This document shows, in pieces, positions 35,791-44,399 of a stretch of DNA of 64,000 nt (positions are counted from its first letter, which is position 1; every line of letters begins with the position of its first letter). This DNA is from Achromobacter marplatensis. GTDB taxonomy: Bacteria > Pseudomonadota > Gammaproteobacteria > Burkholderiales > Burkholderiaceae_B. The notes beneath the pieces were generated by a model. That model was not told the DNA's origin. It did not search any database and worked only from the letters and a program-made list of their open reading frames with translations. The DNA is taken from the NCBI RefSeq assembly GCF_002209535.1, contig NZ_NJIG01000004.1:124001-188000 (forward strand), given 5' to 3'. A program made the position numbers and the translations under genes.

Positions 35791-36678
35791 ATGACCGCAT
35801 TCTTCGACTTGCCCGTGCGCCGCATCCAGGGCGATGGCATTGAAATCGCCGCGCGCATCGACGGGTCGGGGCCGCCGCTGCTGTTGCTGCACGGCCATCC
35901 GCAGACGCATGCCATCTGGCACCGCGTATGGCCCGAACTGACGCGGCACCGCACGTGCGTGGCCGCGGACCTGCGCGGCTACGGCGATAGCGGCAAGCCC
36001 GCAGCCACGGCGGCCCACTCCGCCCATTCCAAGCGCCAGATGGCGGCCGACATGATCGCGGTGATGCGCGCGCTGGGCCATGAGCGTTTCGAGGTGCTGG
36101 CGCACGACCGTGGCGCCCGCGTGGCGCACCGGCTGGCGCTGGACCATGCCGACGCCGTGTCCCGCATGATGCTGCTGGACATCGCGCCCACGCTGGACAT
36201 GTACGAGGGCACGACGCGGGCGTTCGCCCAGGCGTACTACCACTGGTTCTGGCTGATCCAGCCCGCGCCCGGCCCCGAAACCATGATCGAGCACGACCCC
36301 GTGTTCTACCTGCGCTCGGTGATGGGCGGCCGGCCGGGCGGGCTGGTGCATTTTTCCGACGAAGCCATGGCGGAATATGAACGCGCGGCCCGGCAGCCGG
36401 GCTGGGCCACCGGCATCTGCGAGGACTACCGCGCCTCGGCCACGCTGGACCTGGATCACGATCGCGCGGGCCGCGCCGCTGGCGAGCGCCTGCGCATGCC
36501 GGTGCGGGCGCTGTGGGGCGAGCGCGGCGCGGTGGGCAAGAATTTCGACGTGCTGGCGCTGTGGCGCGCCGTGGCCGACGAAGTCTCGGGCGCGCCGTTG
36601 CCCGGGGCGCACTACCTGGCCGAAGAGACCCCCGACGCGCTGCTGGCCGAGGCCGGCGCGTTCTTCGGATGGCGGTAG
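35791..36678 (+). CDS. Alpha/beta hydrolase, haloacetate (fluoroacetate) dehalogenase-like
   Basis: A 295-residue alpha/beta hydrolase. The nucleophile elbow region LAHDRGARVAHRLAL keeps the Asp-Arg-x-x-Arg set that defines fluoroacetate dehalogenases (nucleophile Asp plus two carboxylate-binding Arg); the cap residues YYHWFW supply the His-Trp pair, and LPGAHYLAEETP carries the general-base His. The oxyanion loop LLLHGHPQTHAIWHRVW is intact. Whether it truly dehalogenates or hydrolyses an ester in the LeuCD-linked pathway cannot be decided. Last gene of the LysR-controlled cluster; 21 bp after the LeuD-like gene. Confidence 0.85.
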   Translation: MTAFFDLPVRRIQGDGIEIAARIDGSGPPLLLLHGHPQTHAIWHRVWPELTRHRTCVAADLRGYGDSGKPAATAAHSAHSKRQMAADMIAVMRALGHERFEVLAHDRGARVAHRLALDHADAVSRMMLLDIAPTLDMYEGTTRAFAQAYYHWFWLIQPAPGPETMIEHDPVFYLRSVMGGRPGGLVHFSDEAMAEYERAARQPGWATGICEDYRASATLDLDHDRAGRAAGERLRMPVRALWGERGAVGKNFDVLALWRAVADEVSGAPLPGAHYLAEETPDALLAEAGAFFGWR

Positions 36679-36757
36679 CGGGCGGCTGTCAATCAAGCCA
36701 CGGCGGGCGATAGGGCTATCCAAAAGGGGACACACCCCTGGTGTTAACCTTCGCCCC

Positions 36758-36994
36758 ATGAATCGTTACTTCGCCGATCTTTCCGAATTGCCCGAGCCTG
36801 AAGACGCCCAACGCGTCTTCAAGGCGACCGACTCCCCCTGCGTGGCCGTGTGCTCGACCCTGTTCGACGATATCTGCCGCGGTTGCGGCCGTACGGCCAT
36901 GGAAGTCGCCAATTGGGTGTTCATGACGGAAGAGGAAAAGCGCGAAGTCTGGATCCGCATCAAGGCGCAAGGGTATCCCCGGCGCAACAACTGA
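36758..36994 (+). CDS. DUF1289 family small cysteine-rich protein
   Basis: A 78-residue protein whose Cys pattern C-x3-C-x7-C-x2-C (SPCVAVCSTLFDDICRGCGR) is diagnostic of DUF1289, a family suggested to bind a metal or Fe-S cluster. The conserved tail WVFMTEEEKREVWIRI follows. The ATG at 36758 is chosen because the conserved region begins shortly after; a much longer open frame upstream lies inside the hydrolase gene in another frame. Function unknown. It lies between unrelated genes and is probably expressed on its own. Confidence 0.85.
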   Translation: MNRYFADLSELPEPEDAQRVFKATDSPCVAVCSTLFDDICRGCGRTAMEVANWVFMTEEEKREVWIRIKAQGYPRRNN

Positions 36995-37083
36995 GCGCGG
37001 GCGGCGGCCTGGATTTTCCGGCCGTCTTGGGCATGTCATATCACGCGGGCTAAATCGCGTTATCGCCCACTTCCGGCCCTATC

Positions 37084-38124
37084 ATGCGCATCGTCCTGGT
37101 TACGGATGCCTGGCATCCGCAAGTCAACGGCGTCGTCCGCACCTGGACGACCATGCAGCAGATCCTGAGTGAATGGGGCCACGAGCTGATCGTGGTGAAC
37201 CCGCAGGGCAGCCGGACCGTTCCGGCCCCGTCCGAGCCGGACCTGCGGCTATGCCTGCAGCCGGGGCGCCAGTTGCGGCGCATCCTGGGCGACACCATTC
37301 CCGACGCGCTGCACATTGCCACCGAAGGCCCGCTGGGCCTGGCCGCGCGCCGGATGGCGCTGGCCCGGGGCTGGCAATTCACCACCTCGTTCCATACGAT
37401 GTTCCCCGATTACCTGCAAGCGCGCATGGGCATCCCCGCGGCTTTGCCGTGGCGCTATCTGCGGTGGTTCCACCGGCCCTCGCAATGCGTGCTGGTACCG
37501 ACCCCCACGGTGCGCGACATCCTGGTGCAGCGCGGGCTGGCGAACCTGCGGGTCTGGTCGCGCGGCGTAGACCCGCGCAAATTCCAGCCGGCCGACAGCG
37601 CAGCGTTCGCGCACCTGCCGCGGCCGGTCTACCTGAGCGTGGGCCGCGTCGCGCGGGAAAAGAACCTGGATGCCTTCCTCTCGCTTGAGCTTGCGGGCAG
37701 CAAGGTGGTGGTGGGCGCAGGCCCGGACGAGGCGCGGCTGAAAAAGAAATTCCCCGGCGCGGTGTTCCTGGGCATGCAGCAGGACGATGCGCTGCCAGGG
37801 TTCTACGCTGCCGCCGACGTCTTCGTGTTCCCCAGCCTGACCGACACGTTCGGCCTCGTGATGCTGGAGGCGATGGCCTGCGGCACCCCCGTGGCGGCGT
37901 TCCGCAGCGAGGCGCCGCTGGCGGTCGTGATCCAGGGCGTCACCGGTTGCCTGGACGATGACCTGGCCCACGCCTGCCGCGCCGCACTGCCGCTGGACCG
38001 CCACGCGGTGCGGGCGCACGCGTTGACCCGCAGCTGGGATTCGGTGGCGTCGGACCTGCTGGATTCCCTGGTGCCGCTCGTGGCGGGCGCGCCGTCGCGG
38101 CCGTCGCTGGCTCGCGCCGGGTGA
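37084..38124 (+). CDS. GT4 family glycosyltransferase
   Basis: A 346-residue GT-B glycosyltransferase of family 4. The N-terminal IVLVTDAWHPQVNGVVRTW, the mid-chain VGRVAREKNLDAFL strand and the C-terminal AADVFVFPSLTDTFGLVMLEAMACGTPVAAF with the nucleotide-sugar-binding Glu residues are typical of MgtA/PimB-like alpha-mannosyltransferases and glycolipid synthases. Several family members in this group make glycosylated diacylglycerols or exopolysaccharide intermediates; the acceptor is unknown here. Possible start at 37084 just after a DUF1289 gene, 89 bp downstream. Confidence 0.88.
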   Translation: MRIVLVTDAWHPQVNGVVRTWTTMQQILSEWGHELIVVNPQGSRTVPAPSEPDLRLCLQPGRQLRRILGDTIPDALHIATEGPLGLAARRMALARGWQFTTSFHTMFPDYLQARMGIPAALPWRYLRWFHRPSQCVLVPTPTVRDILVQRGLANLRVWSRGVDPRKFQPADSAAFAHLPRPVYLSVGRVAREKNLDAFLSLELAGSKVVVGAGPDEARLKKKFPGAVFLGMQQDDALPGFYAAADVFVFPSLTDTFGLVMLEAMACGTPVAAFRSEAPLAVVIQGVTGCLDDDLAHACRAALPLDRHAVRAHALTRSWDSVASDLLDSLVPLVAGAPSRPSLARAG

Positions 38125-38175
38125 GGGTTGGGGAAATTTTTGGGGGACGGGTTTCCGCACCGCACCCCAAACCGG

Positions 38176-38181
38176 TACAAT
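38176..38181 (+). promoter_or_regulatory. -10 element of the ahcY promoter
   Basis: TACAAT, a good -10 hexamer, ends about 10 bases before the SAH riboswitch, which places the transcription start right at the aptamer. The -35 region (around GTTTCC, 38151-38156) is weak, which is common for riboswitch-controlled genes. Confidence 0.55.
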
Positions 38182-38190
38182 CCTTCGCAA

Positions 38191-38333
38191 TCCTGAGGAG
38201 CGTTGCGACGACCCTGCGGTTCCCGCCGTGCTGTGATCCAAAACAGCCACGCCACGCGGAACCCGGCTCGCCAGGCTCAGGAATCCTTGTTCAAGCGCCG
38301 CGCCCTGCGCGTCGCTACAGCAACGGCGCTCAC
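38191..38333 (+). promoter_or_regulatory. SAH riboswitch upstream of ahcY-metF
   Basis: The S-adenosylhomocysteine aptamer: GAGGAGCGTTGCGAC at 38195-38209 and CAACGGCGCTCA at 38321-38332 form P1 (GAGCG with CGCTC; TTG with CAA). A pseudoknot pairs TCCTGAG (38191-38197) with CTCAGGA (38276-38282). The same elements occur in the same order in the Ralstonia SAH riboswitch. The region between the pseudoknot arm and the 3' P1 strand is enlarged by an extra hairpin (around 38291-38318). SAH binding turns the downstream gene on, so rising SAH increases SAH hydrolase. Confidence 0.9.
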
Positions 38334-38440
38334 CTTTGTCGCATATGGCGGGAAAGGCGAGCACTCGACTGTCGTGGTGTATTCGCGTTGTCCGGCCATA
38401 TCGTGCGCCGTTCGATATTCACGTGGAGCCTACACACACC

Positions 38441-39859
38441 ATGAACGCTGTGACTGATAAATCCTTCTCCGATTACCTGGTTGCCGACCTGTCGCTGGCA
38501 GGCTGGGGCCGTCGCGAACTGGCCATCGCCGAAACCGAAATGCCCGGCCTGATGGCCATCCGCGAGGAATTCGCCGCTGCGCAGCCGCTCAAGGGCGCGC
38601 GTATCGCCGGCAGCCTGCACATGACCATCCAGACCGGCGTGCTGATCGAAACGCTGGTTGCCCTGGGTGCCGAAGTGCGCTGGGCCTCGTGCAACATCTT
38701 CTCCACGCAAGACCACGCCGCCGCCGCGATCGCCGCGTCCGGCACGCCGGTCTTCGCCGTAAAGGGCGAAACGCTGGAAGAGTACTGGCAGTACACCCAC
38801 AAGATCTTCGAATGGCCCAACGGCCAGAACGCCAACATGATCCTCGACGACGGCGGCGACGCCACGTTGATGCTGCACTTGGGCACCAAGGCCGAGAAGG
38901 ATCTCTCGGTGCTGGCCAACCCGGGCAGCGACGAAGAGCGCATCCTGTTCGCCGCCATCAAGGAAACGCTCAAGCGTGATCCCAAGTGGTATTCGACCCG
39001 CCTCGCGCTGATCAAAGGCGTGACGGAAGAAACCACGACCGGCGTGCACCGCCTGTACCAGATGTCGCAAAAGGGCGAGCTGGCCTTTGCCGCCATCAAC
39101 GTCAACGACTCGGTCACCAAGTCCAAGTTCGACAACCTGTACGGCTGCCGCGAATCGCTGGTGGACGGCATCAAGCGCGCCACCGACGTCATGGTCGCCG
39201 GCAAGATCGCCGTCGTGGCCGGCTACGGCGACGTGGGCAAGGGCTGCGCCCAGGCGCTGGTCGCGCTGCGCGCGCAAGTCTGGGTCACCGAAGTCGACCC
39301 GATCTGCGCCCTGCAGGCCGCGATGGAAGGCTTCAAGGTCGTGACGATGGAAGATGCTGCCGCCCACGGCGACATCTTCGTTACCGCCACCGGCAACTAC
39401 CACGTCATCACGCGTGAGCACATGAACGCCATGAAGGACCAGGCGATCGTCTGCAACATCGGCCACTTCGACAACGAAATCGACGTCGCCGGCCTGGCCG
39501 ACTGCCAGTGGGAAGAGATCAAGCCGCAAGTCGACCACGTGATCTTCCCGGACGGCAAGCGCATCATCCTGCTGGCCCAAGGCCGCCTGGTGAACCTGGG
39601 TTGCGCCACCGGCCACCCCTCGTTCGTGATGTCGTCGTCGTTCGCCAATCAGACCATCGCCCAGATCGAGCTGTTCACGCGCAACGAAGCGTACAAGTCC
39701 GGCGAAGTCTACGTGCTGCCCAAGCACCTGGACGAGAAGGTCGCCCGCCTGCACCTGAAAAAGCTGGGTGTGAAGCTGACGACGCTGCGCCAGGATCAGG
39801 CCGACTACATCAACGTGCCGGTGGAAGGCCCCTTCAAGCCTAACCACTACCGCTATTGA
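38441..39859 (+). CDS. ahcY: S-adenosylhomocysteine hydrolase
   Basis: A 472-residue NAD-dependent adenosylhomocysteinase that splits SAH to homocysteine and adenosine. Motifs: [18 protein letters not shown] near the N-terminus, [38 protein letters not shown], the NAD-binding [16 protein letters not shown], and the C-terminal [19 protein letters not shown] ending KPNHYRY, which completes the cofactor site. The start at 38441 has GGAG 12 bases upstream. It is first in an operon with a holin-like membrane protein and metF, under the SAH riboswitch. A non-coding stretch of about 120 bp with two CCGCGGAGC repeats (39913-39921 and 39951-39959) separates it from the next gene. Confidence 0.97.
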   Translation: MNAVTDKSFSDYLVADLSLAGWGRRELAIAETEMPGLMAIREEFAAAQPLKGARIAGSLHMTIQTGVLIETLVALGAEVRWASCNIFSTQDHAAAAIAASGTPVFAVKGETLEEYWQYTHKIFEWPNGQNANMILDDGGDATLMLHLGTKAEKDLSVLANPGSDEERILFAAIKETLKRDPKWYSTRLALIKGVTEETTTGVHRLYQMSQKGELAFAAINVNDSVTKSKFDNLYGCRESLVDGIKRATDVMVAGKIAVVAGYGDVGKGCAQALVALRAQVWVTEVDPICALQAAMEGFKVVTMEDAAAHGDIFVTATGNYHVITREHMNAMKDQAIVCNIGHFDNEIDVAGLADCQWEEIKPQVDHVIFPDGKRIILLAQGRLVNLGCATGHPSFVMSSSFANQTIAQIELFTRNEAYKSGEVYVLPKHLDEKVARLHLKKLGVKLTTLRQDQADYINVPVEGPFKPNHYRY

Positions 39860-39979
39860 TGCATGTAGCAAAATAGGAAGGTGCCGCGCCATGTTGGCGC
39901 GGGCTTTCCGAACCGCGGAGCTCCCCCGGGCTCGCCTGGCGATCAAGGGGCCGCGGAGCGTTAATACAGGAGAACGAAC

Positions 39980-40318
39980 ATGGTGACTTTGATACTCGTC
40001 TGGATCCTGAATGCAGTGGCCTTGCTGGCCGTTGCCTACCTGTTGCCCGGCATCGCCGTGGCCAGCTTCGGATCTGCGCTGATCGCCGCGCTGGTGCTGG
40101 GCCTGGTGAACATGCTGGTCAAACCGGTGCTTGTGCTGCTGACGCTGCCCATCACGATCGTCACCCTCGGGCTCTTTCTCATCGTCATCAACGCCTTGTT
40201 GTTCTGGTTCGTCGGCTCCGTGCTGAAGGGCTTCCAGGTCAACGGGTTCTGGTGGGCCGTGGGCGGTGCGATTCTGTACAGCATCATCTCTGGTCTGCTT
40301 ACCAAACTGATCCCCTAA
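39980..40318 (+). CDS. Phage holin-like (Phage_holin_4_2) family membrane protein
   Basis: A 112-residue, strongly hydrophobic protein with about four TM helices, of the holin 4_2/YvlD type. Despite the family name nothing links it to a prophage. The motif LVKPVLVLLTLPITIVTLGLFLIVINALLFW in its middle is characteristic. An AGGAG site precedes the ATG. Its stop overlaps the metF start (TAATG), so metF translation is coupled to it. This ahcY/holin-like/metF order recurs in betaproteobacteria; what the membrane protein does in the methionine cycle is unknown. Confidence 0.87.
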   Translation: MVTLILVWILNAVALLAVAYLLPGIAVASFGSALIAALVLGLVNMLVKPVLVLLTLPITIVTLGLFLIVINALLFWFVGSVLKGFQVNGFWWAVGGAILYSIISGLLTKLIP

Positions 40319-41160
40319 TGTCCGACTCGACTTCTCCCGCCTTCAGTCTGGAATTCTTTCCCCCGCGCGATCTGGCCGGTCAGGAACGGCTGGTCCGCGC
40401 GGCCAAGCAGATGCTGGCGATCCAGCCCAAGTACGTCAGCGTGACCTTCGGCGCGGGCGGTTCCACACGCGCCGGCACGGCAGACGCCGTGCGCACGCTG
40501 CGCAACCTGGGTTGCGATGCCGCGCCTCACTTGTCGTGCGTGGGCGCCACGCGCCAGGATCTGCGGGACATCCTCCAGGCCTACAAGCATGAAGGCGTGC
40601 GGCGCGTGGTCGCCCTGCGCGGCGACCTGCCTTCGGGCATGGGCGGCGATGCGGGCGAATTGCGCTACGCCAACGAACTGGTCTCGTTCATCCGTGAAGA
40701 GACCGGCGACTGGTTCCACATCGAAGTGGCGGCCTATCCCGAAATGCATCCGCAGGCGTCCAATCCGTCGGCCGACCTGGACCATTTCGTGGCCAAGGTG
40801 AAGGCCGGCGCCGACGCGGCCATCACGCAGTACTTCTTCAACGCCGATGCCTACTTCGACTTCGTCGACCGGGCCCAGGCCAAGGGCGTGCGAGTACCGA
40901 TCGTGCCGGGCATCATGCCCATCACGAACCACACGCAGCTGCTGCGCTTTTCCGAAATGTGCGGCGCGGAAGTGCCGCGCTGGATCCGGCTGCGCCTGGC
41001 AGAGTTCGGCGACGACAAGGCTTCCATCCGCGCCTTCGGCGTGGACGTCGTCACCGAGCTGTGCCAGACCCTGCTGGACAACGGTGCGCCGGGCCTGCAC
41101 TTCTACACCTTGAACCACGCGGAAGCTCCGCTGGCGGTGTGGAAGGAGCTGTCGCTGTAG
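40318..41160 (+). CDS. metF: 5,10-methylenetetrahydrofolate reductase
   Basis: A 280-residue FAD enzyme reducing 5,10-methylene-THF to 5-methyl-THF, which methylates homocysteine to methionine. Family blocks: FSLEFFPPRD at residues 9-18, VTFGAGGSTRAGT, VVALRGDLPSG, the YPEMHPQASN loop and the YFFNADAYFDFVDRA barrel strand. The ATG overlaps the holin-like gene stop. It shares the SAH riboswitch of ahcY, so both remethylation and SAH removal rise together when SAH accumulates. A terminator follows 25 bp after the stop. Confidence 0.95.
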   Translation: MSDSTSPAFSLEFFPPRDLAGQERLVRAAKQMLAIQPKYVSVTFGAGGSTRAGTADAVRTLRNLGCDAAPHLSCVGATRQDLRDILQAYKHEGVRRVVALRGDLPSGMGGDAGELRYANELVSFIREETGDWFHIEVAAYPEMHPQASNPSADLDHFVAKVKAGADAAITQYFFNADAYFDFVDRAQAKGVRVPIVPGIMPITNHTQLLRFSEMCGAEVPRWIRLRLAEFGDDKASIRAFGVDVVTELCQTLLDNGAPGLHFYTLNHAEAPLAVWKELSL

Positions 41161-41184
41161 TCGTTGCGTCGCGTACGCGATGGG

Positions 41185-41214
41185 AAAGGCCGGCAGAAAT
41201 GCCGGCCTTTTTTT
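41185..41214 (+). terminator. Rho-independent terminator of the ahcY-metF operon
   Basis: A 10-bp perfect stem (41185-41194 with 41201-41210) with a 6-base loop and a T run to 41214, 25 bp after the metF stop. It also has an A run on the left side, so it may act for the convergent Bug receptor gene. Confidence 0.92.
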
Positions 41215-41242
41215 CATGCTTGAAGCGGGCGGGGGCCCAGGT

Positions 41243-42241
41243 TCAATCCGCGTACACGCCCACCTTCCTGATGATGCCGCCCCATTTGTCGACTTCGGAC
41301 TGCAGCCAGGTCTGCAGGCCTTCCGGCGTCTGCTTGGATTCGGGCACGATCTCGGCGCCCAGCTCGGCCATCTTCTGCGAGAAGGCCGGATCCTTGAGCG
41401 CCGTGCGCAGTGCCGTGTTGAACTTCGCGATGGCCTCGGGCGGCGTACCCTTGGGCGCATAGACGCCATGCCACACCTTGACCTCGAAGCCCTTCAAGCC
41501 GCCTTCCTGCAGGGTCGGCGAATCCGGCAGCGCCTTGATGCGATCCAGCGTCGTGACGCCATACAGCTTCACGCGTTCCGCCTTGATCTGCGGGATGGTC
41601 TGCGTGGTCTGGTCGCACAGCACGTCGACCTGGCCGCCCAGCAGGGCGGTCATCGCCGGGGCCGTACCGGCGTAGGGCACGGTCGTGAACTGCACCCCTA
41701 GCGACTCTTGCAGCAACATGCCGCACAGCTGCGACACGGCGCCCAGTCCGGCGTTGGCCAGGTTGACCTTATTGCCGTTCTCTTTGGCGTACTTGATGAA
41801 GCCCGCCATGCCGTCGGCGGGCAGGTCCTTGCGGCCCAGCAGCGTCATGGGCACGTCCGCCACCTGGCCGACATACGCAAAGTCCGTCAGCGGATTGAAC
41901 GACAGCTTGCGGTACAGCGCCGGCGCCGTGGCCATGCCGTTGTGGTGGATCAGGAAGGTATAACCGTCAGGCGCCGCGCGCGCGACGTGCTGGGATGCCA
42001 ACGTGCCGCCCGCGCCCGTCCGGTTTTCAATGATGATGCTTTGGCCCAGCGTCTTGGCCATGGAGGCGCCCAGGCTGCGCGCGACCACGTCCGTCGGGCC
42101 GCCCGCCGCGAACGGCACGACAAGCGAAATGGGATGGTTCGGATACGCGCCTTGCGCGCTGGCGGAACCCCAGGCAAGGCAGGACAGGGCCAGCATGGGC
42201 CAGGCGGCACGCGTCGCCGCGCGCGCGAAAATTGGGGGCAT
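41243..42241 (-). CDS. Bug-family periplasmic receptor (second copy)
   Basis: A 332-residue tripartite-transporter-type receptor. A signal peptide (residues 1-29, ending GSASA) precedes GAYPNHPISLVVPFAAGGPTDVVARSL, the diagnostic opening. IIENRTGAGGTLASQHVARAAPDG and VDVLCDQTTQTIPQIKA are further family blocks. The start at 42241 is supported by AAGGAG seven bases upstream. It stands alone without a regulator or membrane partners. Substrate unknown, probably a carboxylate. Confidence 0.92.
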   Translation of the reverse strand: MPPIFARAATRAAWPMLALSCLAWGSASAQGAYPNHPISLVVPFAAGGPTDVVARSLGASMAKTLGQSIIIENRTGAGGTLASQHVARAAPDGYTFLIHHNGMATAPALYRKLSFNPLTDFAYVGQVADVPMTLLGRKDLPADGMAGFIKYAKENGNKVNLANAGLGAVSQLCGMLLQESLGVQFTTVPYAGTAPAMTALLGGQVDVLCDQTTQTIPQIKAERVKLYGVTTLDRIKALPDSPTLQEGGLKGFEVKVWHGVYAPKGTPPEAIAKFNTALRTALKDPAFSQKMAELGAEIVPESKQTPEGLQTWLQSEVDKWGGIIRKVGVYAD

Positions 42242-42367
42242 GTCTCGCTCCTTGTGGTTTTCTCGGACCCGCGAACGCATCGCGGACCACAGCCAGTGTG
42301 GCGTGTCATGCCAAGGATGAGAATTTGCCGTTTCACAAGCCGGGCTTCGGCAGCGGGAAAGGCGGGT

Positions 42368-43132
42368 TTACGCGATACCCCGCGCATCCAGCCCGCTATA
42401 CGGCAATGCAGCGGCCTTCATGCGATCATGGAAATAATGATGGAAAATTTCCCAATCGTCATATTGGCTCGATTCCACTTGATAGGCGCATAGCCTGCCG
42501 ATAAGGCCACATATCCAGTCTGCGCATTGAAGTGTCTGGAATAGGTGGCTTTCACCTTGAAGCGGCGGTTCGACCAGTGCTCTGCACCGGTCTGTTTCGG
42601 CGGCGAACATTGCGAGCGTGCAGGCCTCCACATTCGTTTCTCGCCAGACGCTGCCGGCTTGCTGTTCATCGAGCAACACCATGAACGTGGCGTCTCGCGC
42701 AGCACAAAACTGGTCTGCCTGACGGACGAGTTGCAGCAGATGATGCATGAAGACCTTTGCGGGCTCGTGGGCTGCGGTGTCGGTCGTTTTGTGCTCGCCG
42801 CCATAGATCACATGGCCACCGAACTGCCTTAGCTGATTGAGCAAACGTGCGGTGCCAGTCCTCAGCTCTCGATACTTCTCCACATTCTTGACGGTGTAGA
42901 GTTGTGCTCCCTTTTTCTCCCATCGATACGCAGGTTGATCCTGTCGCTCAAGCTCAAACTTCAAAAGTCGGCATTTCAGCTTGTAGAAGTAGATGGCAAA
43001 GTCACGTACTGCAGCAACGGGTAAAAGCAGTCCCCCAAATCCAAAAACGGGGCTGGTTCTGTGTCGTTCGTGGTCACGGGAGACGAAGGGGCCGATATGA
43101 CCGAATTCGTCCAGATACACGACATAATGCAT
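42368..43132 (-). CDS. DUF3800 domain protein
   Basis: A 254-residue protein with a DUF3800 domain. The N-terminal motif YVVYLDEFGHIG is the DE-containing strand of an RNase H-like fold, and an acidic residue in MVLLDEQQ and the ADWICGLIGRL helix add the probable metal residues. The start at 43132 is preferred because an AGAGGA lies 8 bases upstream; the frame is open 11 codons further. G+C is clearly lower than in flanking genes (about 52 versus 66 percent by eye), and codon use is unlike its neighbours, suggesting horizontal acquisition. Members occur near phages and defence islands, and a nuclease role is suspected, but no partner gene is present. Confidence 0.75.
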   Translation of the reverse strand: MHYVVYLDEFGHIGPFVSRDHERHRTSPVFGFGGLLLPVAAVRDFAIYFYKLKCRLLKFELERQDQPAYRWEKKGAQLYTVKNVEKYRELRTGTARLLNQLRQFGGHVIYGGEHKTTDTAAHEPAKVFMHHLLQLVRQADQFCAARDATFMVLLDEQQAGSVWRETNVEACTLAMFAAETDRCRALVEPPLQGESHLFQTLQCADWICGLIGRLCAYQVESSQYDDWEIFHHYFHDRMKAAALPYSGLDARGIA

Positions 43133-43481
43133 GGCGAAATCCTCTGCGCGGCATGCTTGGCGCATGCGATTGGACGCAGTGTAGGACGTGGAAAATCGGG
43201 AGGTTTGCGCCAGCGCGCGGAAATGTCACCATTGCTCTTCCCATGCGGGCGCATTCTGTCGAGCAAAGACACGAAAGCCCGCGACAATTGCTTGCGCGGG
43301 CCTCGGAAGGTGGGCACATGACGAGCATATGCGTTGAGAAGACTTTAGGTGAATCCGGGGCTTAGGTGCAAGCGGTAAGGTCGCAGAATTGCCCATGCAG
43401 CAGTCAACATCGTCGTTATCAGACCGAATCCGAACCCAGCGTATCCGGCAGTAGCCGAAAGCGGTCGACGTCGGTCCGGCC
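43133..43481. other. Lower-GC intergenic region (349 bp) around the DUF3800 gene
   Basis: No gene recognised. A perfect 7-bp GC stem with an 11-base loop (43277-43283 with 43295-43301) lies in it, without a T tract longer than three. The rest is unstructured and lower in GC like the adjoining DUF3800 gene, fitting an inserted segment. No direct repeats or att-like sequence could be identified by eye. Confidence 0.4.
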
Positions 43482-44345
43482 TTAATTCGCCTGATCCTTG
43501 CCCGGATCCTCAGCCAGCACCTGCGGGGTCGGGTAGCTGGGCTGCGGGGCGTTCACGGGTTCGATGCGCAGCGGCTGGTGGACGCGGCTGGGCGGCACGA
43601 GCGAACCGGGGTCATCCGGGTTGGTCCACAGCGGGTCCGGGATTTCGGCGAAGACCTGGCGCAGGCGTTCGCCCCAGGTGCCGCGGATCATGCGGAAGTA
43701 CTCGTTGTGCTCGTCGATGCTGGCGAAGTGCGTGACGCGCAGCGCGTTCGTGTCGTAGACCAACAGGTCCAGCGGCAGGCCCACCGAAATGTTCGAGCGC
43801 AGCGTGGAGTCCATTGAGATCAGCGCGCACTTGGCGGCCTCGTCCAGCGAAGTGTCGGGACGGAGCACGCGGTCCAGGATGGGCTTGCCGTACTTGGCTT
43901 CGCCGATCTGGAAGTACGGGCATTCCTGGCCGGCTTCGATGAAGTTGCCGGCCGAATACACCTGGAACAGCCGGCAGCGCTCGGCGCCAATCTGTCCCCC
44001 GAAAATCATGCTGACGTTGAAGTCCACGCCTTGCTCGTGCAGGGCGGGGGCTTCGCGTTGATAGACCTCGCGCACGGCGGCGCCGACGCAGCGGGTGGCC
44101 TCGAACAGGTCGGCCGCGTTCCAGATGGTGTCGCCGCCTTCGTCGTGCTGGCGGGTCAGCACATGCAGCACGGCCTGGCTGACCGCCAGGTTGCCCGAGG
44201 TCATCAGGACCATGACGCGCTCGCCCGGGCGCTCGAAGACGGTCATCTTGCGAAAGACGCTGATCTGGTCGACGCCCGCGTTGGTGCGGGAATCAGACAG
44301 GAAAACCAAGCCGGCGTCGAGGCGGGCTGCTACGCAGTAAGTCAT
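43482..44345 (-). CDS. Anbu, proteasome-related Ntn peptidase (BPH family)
   Basis: A 287-residue Anbu (ancestral beta subunit) protein. Start at 44345 puts MTYCVAARLDAGLVFLSDSRTNAG at the N-terminus; removing Met exposes Thr1, and Asp17 and Lys32 (mature numbering) fit the proteasomal triad (SDSRTN and FRKMTVF). It forms a helical or ring oligomer in the studied homologues. The C-terminal 50 residues are proline-rich and probably flexible. Last gene of a four-gene cluster with transglutaminase-like, alpha-E and ATP-grasp proteins, a set thought to make and process an unknown peptide or isopeptide; activity has been hard to demonstrate. Confidence 0.9.
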   Translation of the reverse strand: MTYCVAARLDAGLVFLSDSRTNAGVDQISVFRKMTVFERPGERVMVLMTSGNLAVSQAVLHVLTRQHDEGGDTIWNAADLFEATRCVGAAVREVYQREAPALHEQGVDFNVSMIFGGQIGAERCRLFQVYSAGNFIEAGQECPYFQIGEAKYGKPILDRVLRPDTSLDEAAKCALISMDSTLRSNISVGLPLDLLVYDTNALRVTHFASIDEHNEYFRMIRGTWGERLRQVFAEIPDPLWTNPDDPGSLVPPSRVHQPLRIEPVNAPQPSYPTPQVLAEDPGKDQAN

Positions 44346-44399
44346 GATCGAAAATTTGAAAAAACCACGCCGCATTGTATTGCGGCGCGGGTGCGGCGG

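Noticed and set aside
39913..39959. Two CCGCGGAGC copies between ahcY and the holin-like gene, possible regulatory RNA
   Set aside because: They are direct repeats of a self-complementary hexamer; no conserved aptamer or terminator could be recognised, so only recorded as a note.
39980..40318. Prophage holin as evidence for a phage remnant
   Set aside because: The neighbouring genes are core metabolism and the family name alone does not imply phage origin; the gene is coupled to metF.
43277..43301. GC-rich hairpin as terminator near the DUF3800 gene
   Set aside because: It lacks a T tract of four or more on either side, and it does not lie close behind the end of any gene.
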